From: Zetaproteobacteria bacterium CG1_02_55_237
GTDB lineage: Bacteria > Pseudomonadota > Zetaproteobacteria > Mariprofundales > Mariprofundaceae
NCBI GenBank assembly: GCA_001871195.1
Contig: MNXA01000032.1
Coordinates: 39,745 to 103,744, forward strand
DNA length: 64,000 nucleotides
Reading direction: 5' to 3'
Positions 1 to 8,246 of this stretch are shown piece by piece. The stretch's first letter is position 1. Each line of letters opens with the position of its first letter. Below the pieces are notes generated by a model, which saw nothing but the letters and a program-made list of their open reading frames with translations, ran no database searches and had not been told where the DNA came from. Both the position numbers and the translations under genes were made by a program.

Positions 1-604
1 TCGTCTGCTGTCGGACTCATCTATGCCGGTGGACATCACCTTGAGTCGGGTGCTGGAAGATGCTGCCAAGCAGTGGAATCAGCAGCGCGTCACCATTGCC
101 ATCAGCGGAGAGACAAAGGCTGCTGTACTGAAGTTTATCGAAGAGCGCTGGCTGGGCATGCATTCTGCTTCCTACACGCGCAATGCGCTGGAAGCGGCGA
201 TTAGCTGCAGCCGTGAACGTCCGATGCAACAGACCGTTGCGGTGGCCGAACTGTTGGCCGGTTTTGCCGATTCCGAAGCAGGACAGGCCGTGGCCGCTGC
301 CAATAAGCGCATCGCCAATATCCTGAAGAAGGCAGGCAGCACTGGAACGGATGTGAAGCTGGTGCATCTGCTTGAGCCGGCCGAGAAGGCGCTTTACGAA
401 GCTCTTGTCGCAGCAGAGAAAAACTTCCCCGAAGCAGCCGAAGATCAGCTCAATGTGCTGGCAACGTTGCGCGAACCGGTGGATCGTTTCTTCGACGATG
501 TCATGGTGATGGCGGAGGATGATGCTGTGCGTCTCAACCGTCTGGCGCTGCTTAACCGCTTGCGCCAACTCTTCCTCAAACTGGCGGATATTTCCCGGCT
601 TTGA
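1..604 (+). CDS. glyS: glycyl-tRNA synthetase beta subunit, C-terminal part (5' truncated by window)
   Basis: This is the last ~200 residues of the beta subunit of heterotetrameric glycyl-tRNA synthetase, which charges tRNA-Gly in the cytoplasm. The reading frame is open from base 2, so the ATG at 23 is internal and the gene starts outside the window. The tail has the helical DALR-type anticodon-binding region typical of GlyS: 'AANKRIANIL', then 'LREPVDRFFDDVMVMAEDD', then a terminal 'LLNRLRQLFLKLADISRL'. The TGA stop overlaps the TTG start proposed for the next gene, so the two are probably translated together. The partner glyQ would lie to the left. Confidence 0.93.
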   Translation, partial: RLLSDSSMPVDITLSRVLEDAAKQWNQQRVTIAISGETKAAVLKFIEERWLGMHSASYTRNALEAAISCSRERPMQQTVAVAELLAGFADSEAGQAVAAANKRIANILKKAGSTGTDVKLVHLLEPAEKALYEALVAAEKNFPEAAEDQLNVLATLREPVDRFFDDVMVMAEDDAVRLNRLALLNRLRQLFLKLADISRL

Positions 605-1284
605 TTGCCCTGCCGGATGCCGACACGCTGATGGGCCTGCTGGCCGCTTGGCTCCTGCTTGGCGGAGCGGCGATGTGGGCATGGCGTGAGAAGCTTGATC
701 TGGGCAAGCGCATGCTGCTGGCCAGTCTGCGCGGGCTTGTGCAGCTGCTCGTGTTGGCTTTTATCCTGCACTGGATTTTCGATATCCGTTCTCACTGGGC
801 GCAGGCCCTGCTGATCTTGGGTTTCTGCATTCTGGCGGCAAGAACATCCGCCGCACATCACAGTACACCCAGGCAGGCATGGCTGGCGGCCAGTATCGGA
901 CTGGCTGCGGCTTGCATTGTTACCCTGCCTTGGCTGGCAGTGAGCGGTGCCATCGATGCCGACACTCGCACCTTGATTCCGCTGGGCAGCATGTTGGCCG
1001 CCAACGGCATGAACACGATTTCCCTGATGTTCAACCGCATGGGCGACAACGGTGGTGCGCTTGCCGGCTTGCGTCAGGCGATGATTCCACCGGTAGACAC
1101 GCTGCGCGTCGCGGGGCTGGTGCATATGCCGGGTATCTTTGTCGGTATGGTGCTGGCCGGTGCCGCACCCATGGCGGCAGCCAGTGCGCAGCTTGTAGTA
1201 CTTTACATGATCGTCGCCTCAAGTTTTACTGCGTGTATGGTGAGTTTTCTGATGCTCAATCATCTGAGCAAGGCACAGGCATAG
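601..1284 (+). CDS. fetB: FetB/UPF0014-family iron-export-type permease
   Basis: Integral membrane protein of 227 residues with about seven hydrophobic segments, matching the UPF0014/FetB family (E. coli YbbM). In E. coli FetB pairs with the ATPase FetA to export iron. Family signatures visible are 'SLRGLVQLLVLAFIL' near the N-terminus, 'IPLGSMLAANGMN' in the middle and 'GMVLAGAAP' near the C-terminus. The chosen start is TTG at 601, overlapping the glyS stop; an ATG at 631 is an alternative that loses ten residues. No FetA-type ATP-binding protein lies beside it on the visible side, so the partner is either left of the window or elsewhere. Substrate is inferred from family only. Confidence 0.8.
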   Translation: MIALPDADTLMGLLAAWLLLGGAAMWAWREKLDLGKRMLLASLRGLVQLLVLAFILHWIFDIRSHWAQALLILGFCILAARTSAAHHSTPRQAWLAASIGLAAACIVTLPWLAVSGAIDADTRTLIPLGSMLAANGMNTISLMFNRMGDNGGALAGLRQAMIPPVDTLRVAGLVHMPGIFVGMVLAGAAPMAAASAQLVVLYMIVASSFTACMVSFLMLNHLSKAQA

Positions 1285-1288
1285 TGAT

Positions 1289-4200
1289 ATGCGGCTGAAA
1301 CGTATCGAGCTGGCAGGCTTCAAATCCTTTGTCGATCCGGTGAAGGTGGAGCTCGCCGAGGGCATTACTGCCATCATCGGCCCCAACGGCTGCGGTAAAT
1401 CGAACATCGTCGATGCCATTCGCTGGGTGTTGGGCGAACACTCGGCGCGCCAGTTGCGCGGTGGGGTGATGGACGATCTGATCTTTCAGGGTTCGGATAC
1501 CCGCCCGCCGGTCGGCGTATGCGATGTGGAGCTGACCTTCGCCGTGCAGCAGGGAAAATTACCCAGCCCGTATCACGAAATGGAAGAGATCAGCATCCGC
1601 CGTCGTCTGACCCGCGAAGGCGGTTCGGATGCCTTCATCAACGGCAAGATGGTGCGCCTCAAGGATGTGGTCGATTTGTTCCTCGACACAGGGATCTCCA
1701 CCCGCGCTTACGCCATCATCGAACAGGGCTCGATCTCGCGCATGGTTTCGGCCAAGCCTGAAGAGCGTCGTGCCATGCTCGAAGAGGCTGCAGGTGTGAT
1801 GAAATACCGCCATCGCCGCCGTGAGGCGGAGCGTCGCATGCAGGATACGCGCGCCAATCTGGAGAGGGTGATGGACCTGCTGGAAGAGGTGCGCACCCAG
1901 TGCCGCAGCCTGAAAGCGCAGGCCGGGCGTGCCGAACGTTTCAGAAACCTGCAAAACGAATGGGAAGATACCAAGGCGCTGTCGTTGGGCATTCGCCTGC
2001 GTCAACATCGCCGGCGCTACGAGAAGGAAGCTGCGGAGCTTAAGTCTGCGCTGCTGGCGGAAGAGGAAATCACCCGCCTGCACGCGGCAGGCGAGCTGCA
2101 ACTGGACGAGGCGCGGCAGAAGCTGGTGGCGCATGAAGAAGTGGCCCAGAACGTTCAGGACAGGCTGCGCGCTGCCGAGCAGCAGCGCGCCGAGATGCAA
2201 CGTCAGGCGGAGCGCCTGGCCGGCGAGCGTCGACTGCTCGAAGAGCGACGCAAGAGCACTCAGCAACGACACGATGAAAGCCTGAAGCGTAGTGAGGCAC
2301 TGGCCGCCGAACTGGCTGCATTACAACAGCGCATTGTGGAGCAGAGTGACGCGCCGCTGGTTGAAGGGCTGGAGAACGCCGAGCGCGAGGTAGCAGCAGC
2401 ACAGCACAGGCACGAGGCCGAGCGCGCCGAGCGTGACCGCCTGCTGGGCGAATTCGAGCGCCTGCGCAGTCAGCATAGCGATGCTGAACGGCGGCGCGAG
2501 CAGGCAGAGATCAATCTTGGACGATTGCAGGAGCGGCAACATTTGCTCAGCGGTCGTGAGACTGAAATCAGGCAACAGCTGGACGCAGCCAGGGTTCAGG
2601 CTGCAGAACTTGATGCGGCGGTGCAGGCTGATGAGGCACATGTCCGGGCCGCTGGAGAAAGCCTTGATAAGGCGCAGCAGGAACTCGACGACATCCGCCA
2701 GCAGCGCAATGCGCTGGAAGAGGAGCTCAATGCCCGGCACGGTGAGGCACGGCGCCTCAATGGCGATATCGAGGCCTTAAAAGGCCGCGCCGAGGCAGGC
2801 GGTATTGATGCCGATGTGAAACGGCAATGGCGTGAAATCGGCGCGGTATGGGTGGATGAATCGCTGCAGGTGGCGGAAGGGCTCGACCTTGCCGTGACCG
2901 CCGCACTGCGCGGTCAGGATGGCGATGCGCAGCTGCCGGGTGGCGCAAGCATCGATTCCCTGCGTCAGAATCTGAGCGAGAGCCGCGAACTGCCGGCCGC
3001 TTTTCATGCCGGCAGCGCGCAGGAAGACATCCGGGGAAGTCTGGCGACCGCCCTCGGTCTGGATGCAGGCCATCCCTTATTCGCCATGTTTGCCGGCGTT
3101 CTGTTGCTCGATGATATTGCCGCTGCACCCGCAGCCCTGGATCAGGAAGCGCGCGCCTTTGCCGCAGTCAGCCGCGATGGCTGGCGCATGGAGCGCGGCG
3201 GCTGGCTGGTGCCACCGGCGCATCAATCCGGCGCTCGTCGCCTGGCAGCACAGCGCGATCTACGCGAAAAAACGACACAGCTGAAAAATGCTGCGGCCGC
3301 CCTGACCGTTGCAGAGCAACAGTTTGCCGATTGCGAGGGCCGGCTCGCCGGGCAACAACAGGCATGGCAGCAGGCTCATCTTGCAGCCACGCAGGCACAA
3401 AGCGACAGCCAGTCGCGGCAGGCTGAGAGTGCACGCACGCATGCTGAAATCGAAGCGCTTGAAACCCACCTGCAACGCCTGCAAGGCGAATATCAGGAGC
3501 TGGCGCAGCAACGTGAGCTCCTGAAGGCGCAGGCCAGCGCTGAGGCCGCCCCCGATCCTGCACAACTTAATCAGGCGGAGCAGATGCTGGCCCAAAAGGG
3601 AGAGGCCGAGCAGGCCGCCCGCCAGCAGCTTGATCAGTTGCGCAACAGTCGGGCCGAAGCCGCTCAGACCCTGGCCCTGCACCGGCAGGCCAGCGATAAC
3701 CTGCACCGCGAGCGCAACCGCCTGCAGCAGGAAGCCGATGCTCTGGCCGCGCGTATCAACCAGGATCAGGGTGCTTTGCACGGTCTGGCCGGGGAAATCG
3801 AACAGGCAGCGCAGCATGTGCAGATGGATGAGCAATTACGTACGGCGGCCGACGCCGTGGAAGGCATGCACCGCGAGCTCAACGAGGTGCGCCAGCAGGG
3901 ACACGAGTTGCAGCAGGCAGCGCTTGAGGTTGAGCGACAGGAGCATCGCTTGCGTGCCCAGCTGCAGGACAGGAGCAATCAGCGGCAGCAGCGTGAAGTG
4001 GCGCTGGCTTCAGAAACTGCCCGCCTTGAGGATATGGAGCAGGAAATCGTGCAGCGCTGCCGACAGACAGGCGATGCCCTGATCGGCAAGCTGGAGTCCA
4101 TGCAGGAAGAAGTTGATGAAGGGGCCACCCTGGCCCGCGCCGCGGAGCTTGAAGAGCGCATGAATCGTTTCGGACCGGTCAACCTGCTGGCCATCGACGA

Positions 4201-4789
4201 ATATGAGCAGGCCGCCGAACGCGAGCAGTTTTTGACCACCCAGGCTGCAGATCTGGACAGCAGCTTGAGCACGCTTACCGAAACCATTGCGCGAATCGAC
4301 CGCACCACGCGGCAACGTTTCAAGGAAACCTTCGATCAGACCAACGCCTACTTCAAACAGCTATTCCCGCGTCTGTTTGGCGGCGGTCGGGCGGAGCTGC
4401 GTCTGGATTCGGAAGACCTGCAAACCGCGGGTGTGGAAATCATTGCCCAACCGCCGGGTAAACGCCTGCAGGATCTGGATCTGCTGTCCGGTGGCGAAAA
4501 GGCACTGACCGCAGTGGCACTGGTCTTCTCCATCTTTCGTATCAAGCCGGCCCCATTCTGCATCCTCGATGAGGTGGATGCGCCGCTGGATGATGCCAAT
4601 GTCGGTCGCTTTGGCGAGATGGTCCAGGAGTTCTGCTCCGACGTGCAGTTTCTCAATATTACGCACAACAAGGTCAGTATGCAGATGGCAGGGCGTATCA
4701 TAGGCGTTTCGATGCCTGAGCCCGGTGTATCACGTATCGTTGGCGTGGACCTTGAGGCCATGGAGTCGGCCGGGCAACCGGGTATCTGA
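1289..4789 (+). CDS. smc: chromosome segregation ATPase Smc
   Basis: Smc of 1166 residues, the usual size, which with ScpA and ScpB forms the bacterial condensin that organises and segregates the nucleoid. The N-terminal ABC half carries Walker A 'GPNGCGKS' at residues 31-38. Two long coiled-coil arms rich in Gln, Ala, Glu and Arg flank a hinge around residues 500-640. The C-terminal half has the signature 'LSGGEKALTAVAL' and the Walker B stretch 'FCILDEVDAPLDDANV'. The hinge looks short and resembles the diverged gammaproteobacterial type. It starts 4 bases after fetB stops. ScpA and ScpB are not in the window. It converges on the diguanylate cyclase gene. Confidence 0.97.
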   Translation: MRLKRIELAGFKSFVDPVKVELAEGITAIIGPNGCGKSNIVDAIRWVLGEHSARQLRGGVMDDLIFQGSDTRPPVGVCDVELTFAVQQGKLPSPYHEMEEISIRRRLTREGGSDAFINGKMVRLKDVVDLFLDTGISTRAYAIIEQGSISRMVSAKPEERRAMLEEAAGVMKYRHRRREAERRMQDTRANLERVMDLLEEVRTQCRSLKAQAGRAERFRNLQNEWEDTKALSLGIRLRQHRRRYEKEAAELKSALLAEEEITRLHAAGELQLDEARQKLVAHEEVAQNVQDRLRAAEQQRAEMQRQAERLAGERRLLEERRKSTQQRHDESLKRSEALAAELAALQQRIVEQSDAPLVEGLENAEREVAAAQHRHEAERAERDRLLGEFERLRSQHSDAERRREQAEINLGRLQERQHLLSGRETEIRQQLDAARVQAAELDAAVQADEAHVRAAGESLDKAQQELDDIRQQRNALEEELNARHGEARRLNGDIEALKGRAEAGGIDADVKRQWREIGAVWVDESLQVAEGLDLAVTAALRGQDGDAQLPGGASIDSLRQNLSESRELPAAFHAGSAQEDIRGSLATALGLDAGHPLFAMFAGVLLLDDIAAAPAALDQEARAFAAVSRDGWRMERGGWLVPPAHQSGARRLAAQRDLREKTTQLKNAAAALTVAEQQFADCEGRLAGQQQAWQQAHLAATQAQSDSQSRQAESARTHAEIEALETHLQRLQGEYQELAQQRELLKAQASAEAAPDPAQLNQAEQMLAQKGEAEQAARQQLDQLRNSRAEAAQTLALHRQASDNLHRERNRLQQEADALAARINQDQGALHGLAGEIEQAAQHVQMDEQLRTAADAVEGMHRELNEVRQQGHELQQAALEVERQEHRLRAQLQDRSNQRQQREVALASETARLEDMEQEIVQRCRQTGDALIGKLESMQEEVDEGATLARAAELEERMNRFGPVNLLAIDEYEQAAEREQFLTTQAADLDSSLSTLTETIARIDRTTRQRFKETFDQTNAYFKQLFPRLFGGGRAELRLDSEDLQTAGVEIIAQPPGKRLQDLDLLSGGEKALTAVALVFSIFRIKPAPFCILDEVDAPLDDANVGRFGEMVQEFCSDVQFLNITHNKVSMQMAGRIIGVSMPEPGVSRIVGVDLEAMESAGQPGI

Positions 4790-4824
4790 ATTAGGGAACG
4801 TTCGCCCGAAGGGGGCGACAGAAG

Positions 4825-6531
4825 TTAAGCTTTTTCTGAAAGCTCGTCCGAGTAGGACACCATGGTGTTGCCGCCTTTATTCTTGGCCTGATACATGGCG
4901 GCATCGGATTTGGCGATGAGTGTATCAATATCATCTCCATCGTCTGGAAAAAGGCTGATGCCGATGCTGCCGCCGACGGACATGTTGTGCCCATCCATTG
5001 CAATATCCTGAGACAGAACATCGATCACTTTTCCTGCTACAAGCTCAGCATCGCTGTTTTTATGAATCTCTGTCAGAACAAGGGTGAATTCATCTCCGCC
5101 AATGCGTGCGGCCGTATCCACTTCACGGACGCAGGCGCGTAAACGATTTGCCACTTCCCTTAAGGCGAAGTCTCCAGCCTCGTGGCCAAGCGTATCGTTG
5201 ACCAGTTTGAAGCGATCCAGATCGATAAATAGCAAAGCAAGCTTGTGATGTCCTCGGCGGGCCTGAGCCAGAGCCTGTTCGAATCGATCCATGAACATGG
5301 CGCGATTCGGCAGCTTGGTTAGCATATCGAAATACGCCATTTGCTGGAGTTTCTCTGCTGTTGAGTGTCGTTCAATGGCGATGCCGGTCAGGTGACCCGC
5401 CCAATGCAACAAATCGAGCTCCTTTTTTTCCGGTTTCCGAGATGTTTTGAAATACAGCGCAAAGGTGCCCAGCACCTCTGATGCAGAATCGCGAAAAGGC
5501 ATGGACCAGCAGGCACGCAAGCCGTGTGATATGGCCAGAGCTTTGAAGTCGGCCCACAGGGGGTCGCGTGCGATGTCCTCGACAATGACTGTGTCGTTTC
5601 TATACACAGCCGTACCGCACGACCCGACAGAGGGGCCAATGGTAACGCCGTTGATGGCGCCGACATATTCATCCGGCAGGTTGGGAGAAGAAGCACTGTG
5701 CAGATGTTTGCCTGCTTCATCCAGCAGCAGAATGGAGCTGATGGCCAAAGGAATTTCCTTTTCAATGGCTATATTGATGGCATGCAGTACCGTGGAAAGA
5801 GGAAAGCTGGTTGCCAGCATTTCAAGAATGTCATTGCTTCTTCGCATCAGATCTTCACTTTCTTTTCGGGCGCCAATCTCCTGTTTCATATCGGCAAGCA
5901 GATCGACATTCGTGAAGCGCAGCCGGAATGATTCGGTCACAACTTTATTCAGGTTTCGTGCGATAAAGACAAGCGATAATGTATATAAGGAAAGGAGCAG
6001 GCTCATGGCGGAGGCAATGGGCGTGTTCTGCATGAAAAGCCAGATAACAGCCGGCAGCCCGGCGGGAATGCAGAACATCACATAGGCAGGCAAGATGGCC
6101 GAGAGGGTTTGGGTAGATCCGGCCATCACACCGCCTATGACGAAGCACACCAGCAACTGATAACCAATAGAATCAGATGGCATCAGCCATACACCGGCAG
6201 ATCCCCATACCAGACCGGCGAGGGTCGAGCCGATGATAAATTTTACCAGCCAAGCCTGTGTACCGGCATCTTCCGGCTGCGTCTTTTTATACATGGAAGC
6301 AAGCCGTAAGCGGCTGACGGACAGGATCAGCAGAACACTTGCCCATAGCATGAGGATGGTATGGGAGGTGACTCCCCACAGGGCATAGACAAGAATCGAA
6401 GCGACAGCCAGAGCACTGAAAATACTTTCCGGCAACCCCTGATATAGCAGGCGAACCTGTTCAGCACGAATTTTGTTTTGTTGGATGTCTTCAGGCTTGA
6501 ATGATGACGAGGAAGGGGTTGGCGTGTTCAC
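4825..6531 (-). CDS. membrane-bound GAF-GGDEF diguanylate cyclase
   Basis: Protein of 568 residues expected to make cyclic di-GMP from two GTP. The first ~200 residues contain about six hydrophobic helices, a membrane sensor resembling MASE-type domains. A GAF domain follows (about 240-390; 'GPSVGSCGTAVYRNDTVIVE'). The C-terminal GGDEF domain (about 400-560) has an intact active site 'GGDEF' at 478-482 and a canonical inhibitory site, RxxD at 469-472, five residues upstream, so product feedback is predicted. No EAL domain is present. The start is GTG at 6529-6531, behind a GGAGG sequence about 10 bases away. It is divergent from folA and is probably monocistronic. The ligand of the sensor part is unknown. 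Confidence 0.92.
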   Translation of the reverse strand: MNTPTPSSSSFKPEDIQQNKIRAEQVRLLYQGLPESIFSALAVASILVYALWGVTSHTILMLWASVLLILSVSRLRLASMYKKTQPEDAGTQAWLVKFIIGSTLAGLVWGSAGVWLMPSDSIGYQLLVCFVIGGVMAGSTQTLSAILPAYVMFCIPAGLPAVIWLFMQNTPIASAMSLLLSLYTLSLVFIARNLNKVVTESFRLRFTNVDLLADMKQEIGARKESEDLMRRSNDILEMLATSFPLSTVLHAINIAIEKEIPLAISSILLLDEAGKHLHSASSPNLPDEYVGAINGVTIGPSVGSCGTAVYRNDTVIVEDIARDPLWADFKALAISHGLRACWSMPFRDSASEVLGTFALYFKTSRKPEKKELDLLHWAGHLTGIAIERHSTAEKLQQMAYFDMLTKLPNRAMFMDRFEQALAQARRGHHKLALLFIDLDRFKLVNDTLGHEAGDFALREVANRLRACVREVDTAARIGGDEFTLVLTEIHKNSDAELVAGKVIDVLSQDIAMDGHNMSVGGSIGISLFPDDGDDIDTLIAKSDAAMYQAKNKGGNTMVSYSDELSEKA

Positions 6532-6573
6532 TTATGCTGTTCCCTCCTTGTTTGCTCAAAGAAGCATTATTGT

Positions 6574-6601
6574 AGAATAGAGGTCGACAATATGAAGTCA
6601 A
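6574..6601 (-). promoter_or_regulatory. candidate sigma70 promoter for the diguanylate cyclase
   Basis: Read on the minus strand there is a -35 TTGACT (6596-6601), a 16-base spacer and a -10 TATTCT (6574-6579), about 43 bases upstream of the GTG start. Five of six -35 bases and four of six -10 bases fit the consensus. This is seen by eye and not tested. Confidence 0.4.
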
Positions 6602-6665
6602 TTTATCATGACGAATACGATTTACCGCCTTTGCAAGGCAGCTGCATATACGGAAGGATGCGGAC

Positions 6666-7169
6666 ATGCTGATTTCCCTGATTGCCGCCATGGATGAAGA
6701 ACGACTGATTGGCGCAAGCAACAGCCTGCCCTGGCGCTTGCCGGCCGATATGCAGTGGTTTCGCAGGCAAACCATGGGCAAGCCTATTCTGATGGGCCGC
6801 AACACCTTTGCATCCATCGGCAAGCCGCTTCCCGGCAGGCAGAATATTGTACTCAGCCGCAACCATGCCCTGCATATTGAGGGATGCAGCATCATTCACA
6901 GTCTCGATGAATTGAAGAAAGCAGCAGGTGGAGCCGACGAAGTGATGGTGATCGGTGGCGCTGAGGTGTACGGCCTTATCCTGCCATTGGCTGATCGTAT
7001 GTATCTGACCACCATTGCGGCGACCTTCGAGGGAGATGCATGGTTTCCCGACTTCAACGATGCGGAATGGCGCGAGGTATTACGGGAGGAGTATGCGGCC
7101 GATGATTTGAATGCGTGGCCCTACTGCTTCCGCATCCTCGAACGCATCAGCTGCGAGAAGACATCATGA
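6666..7169 (+). CDS. folA: dihydrofolate reductase
   Basis: DHFR of 167 residues, which reduces dihydrofolate to tetrahydrofolate with NADPH. The N-terminus 'ISLIAAMDEERLIG' and 'NSLPWRLPADMQWF' give the substrate site, with Asp in the 'PADM' position where the catalytic acid sits. 'LMGRNTFASIGKPLPGR' and 'VIGGAEVYGLILPLAD' are the NADPH-binding motifs. Its length is close to the chromosomal FolA family (about 160). The ATG is preceded by GGAAGGA about 10 bases upstream. The stop overlaps the ribF start in an ATGA junction, so the two are translationally coupled. thyA, a common neighbour of folA, is absent. Confidence 0.97.
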   Translation: MLISLIAAMDEERLIGASNSLPWRLPADMQWFRRQTMGKPILMGRNTFASIGKPLPGRQNIVLSRNHALHIEGCSIIHSLDELKKAAGGADEVMVIGGAEVYGLILPLADRMYLTTIAATFEGDAWFPDFNDAEWREVLREEYAADDLNAWPYCFRILERISCEKTS

Positions 7170-8095
7170 AGATTCTACGCAACTGGGCAACCGGGCAAGG
7201 CGATCCTTTACTGCATGGCGGTGCTGTCACCCTTGGTAACTTCGATGGCGTACACATGGGGCATGAGCAGGTGCTGGCCGAAACCCGTGGTCATGCGCTG
7301 GCCGTGCTAGGGCCTGCCATCGCCGTCACTTTCGAGCCGCATCCGCGCGCGGTGCTGTTTCCCGGCGAAGCGCCGCGCCGCCTGTGCCATCTGCACGAAC
7401 GTCTTGAGCTCTTGGAAGCCGCAGGCATAGATGCCGTGCTGCTGCTGCATTTCAACCGCGAATTGTCGAAGTGCTCGGCGGGAGATTTCGTGCGCCGCCT
7501 GCATGATGCGCTGCACTTTAAGCATATGCATGTCGGCTACGATTTCGCCTTCGGACATAAGCGCGAAGGGCATGCCGACGAATTGCGCCGCATGGGTGAA
7601 GACAAAAACATGCGTTTCACCGTTAGCGAGGCAGCCGCTTTCGAGATGCACGATGCCGTGGTCTCCTCCAGTCGCATTCGCTCGGCCATTGAGGCGGCGG
7701 ATTTCGGGCTGGCTGGCGAGCTGCTTGGCCGCCCCTACAGCATCTCCGGCCACGTCGGCAAGGGCGATCAGCGTGGTCGCAAGCTCGGTTTTCCAACCGC
7801 GAATATTGATGTGAAGGACCTTGCCCATCCGCCGGCCGGCATCTATGCCGTGCATGCCTCAAGCGGTGCAAGACACTGGAAAGCCGCCGCCTATCTCGGT
7901 TATCGCCCGACCTTTGCCGGGCGCACGCTGATCCTTGAAACACATCTCTTCGATGATGCGCCGGATTTGTATAAGCATCGACTGAAGGTGGATTTCGTTA
8001 AGCGTATCCGCGAAGACCGTGCCTTCACCGGTCCCGACGATCTGGCCCGGCAGATTGCCAAAGACTGTCAGGCGGCGCGCAAGATTCTTTCCTGA
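7166..8095 (+). CDS. ribF: bifunctional riboflavin kinase/FAD synthetase
   Basis: RibF converts riboflavin to FMN and then FAD. The N-terminal adenylyltransferase domain shows 'LGNFDGVHMGHEQVL' with the HxGH nucleotidyl-transfer motif and 'SSSRIRSAI'. The C-terminal kinase domain begins near 'GRPYSISGHVGKGDQ' and includes 'KLGFPTANI'. I take the ATG at 7166, which overlaps the folA stop as ATGA and gives 309 residues, the normal family length. The frame remains open upstream to 7115, but that would run into folA and adds no homologous sequence. ribF-ileS-lspA is a conserved proteobacterial gene order, supporting the call. Confidence 0.97.
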   Translation: MKILRNWATGQGDPLLHGGAVTLGNFDGVHMGHEQVLAETRGHALAVLGPAIAVTFEPHPRAVLFPGEAPRRLCHLHERLELLEAAGIDAVLLLHFNRELSKCSAGDFVRRLHDALHFKHMHVGYDFAFGHKREGHADELRRMGEDKNMRFTVSEAAAFEMHDAVVSSSRIRSAIEAADFGLAGELLGRPYSISGHVGKGDQRGRKLGFPTANIDVKDLAHPPAGIYAVHASSGARHWKAAAYLGYRPTFAGRTLILETHLFDDAPDLYKHRLKVDFVKRIREDRAFTGPDDLARQIAKDCQAARKILS

Positions 8096-8246
8096 AACAT
8101 CCATGGCGAAAGCCATGCTGGTAGATTTCAGCCAAGGGCATATAAACATGGGCTGGAACTTTTCCGGCGTGCATGGCTTCCTTTGGCAATGACCGCTATC
8201 CTTGCCCGCCAAATTCTGTTGTGTGCGTTCATATTGGAGCTTTGCC

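Noticed and set aside
17..682. Long minus-strand open frame opposite glyS and fetB
   Set aside because: It is the reverse of clear glyS coding sequence, has no family resemblance and would overlap two real genes.
4790..4824. Hairpin TCGCCC-GAAG-GGGGCGA between smc and the cyclase gene
   Set aside because: A short stem exists but no T run follows directly on either strand, so it is not supported as a terminator.
8096..8246. Possible structured leader (T-box or riboswitch) before ileS
   Set aside because: Only a CATGGC-GAAA-GCCATG hairpin is visible; there is no T-box core, specifier loop or antiterminator, and T-boxes are rare in this kind of organism.
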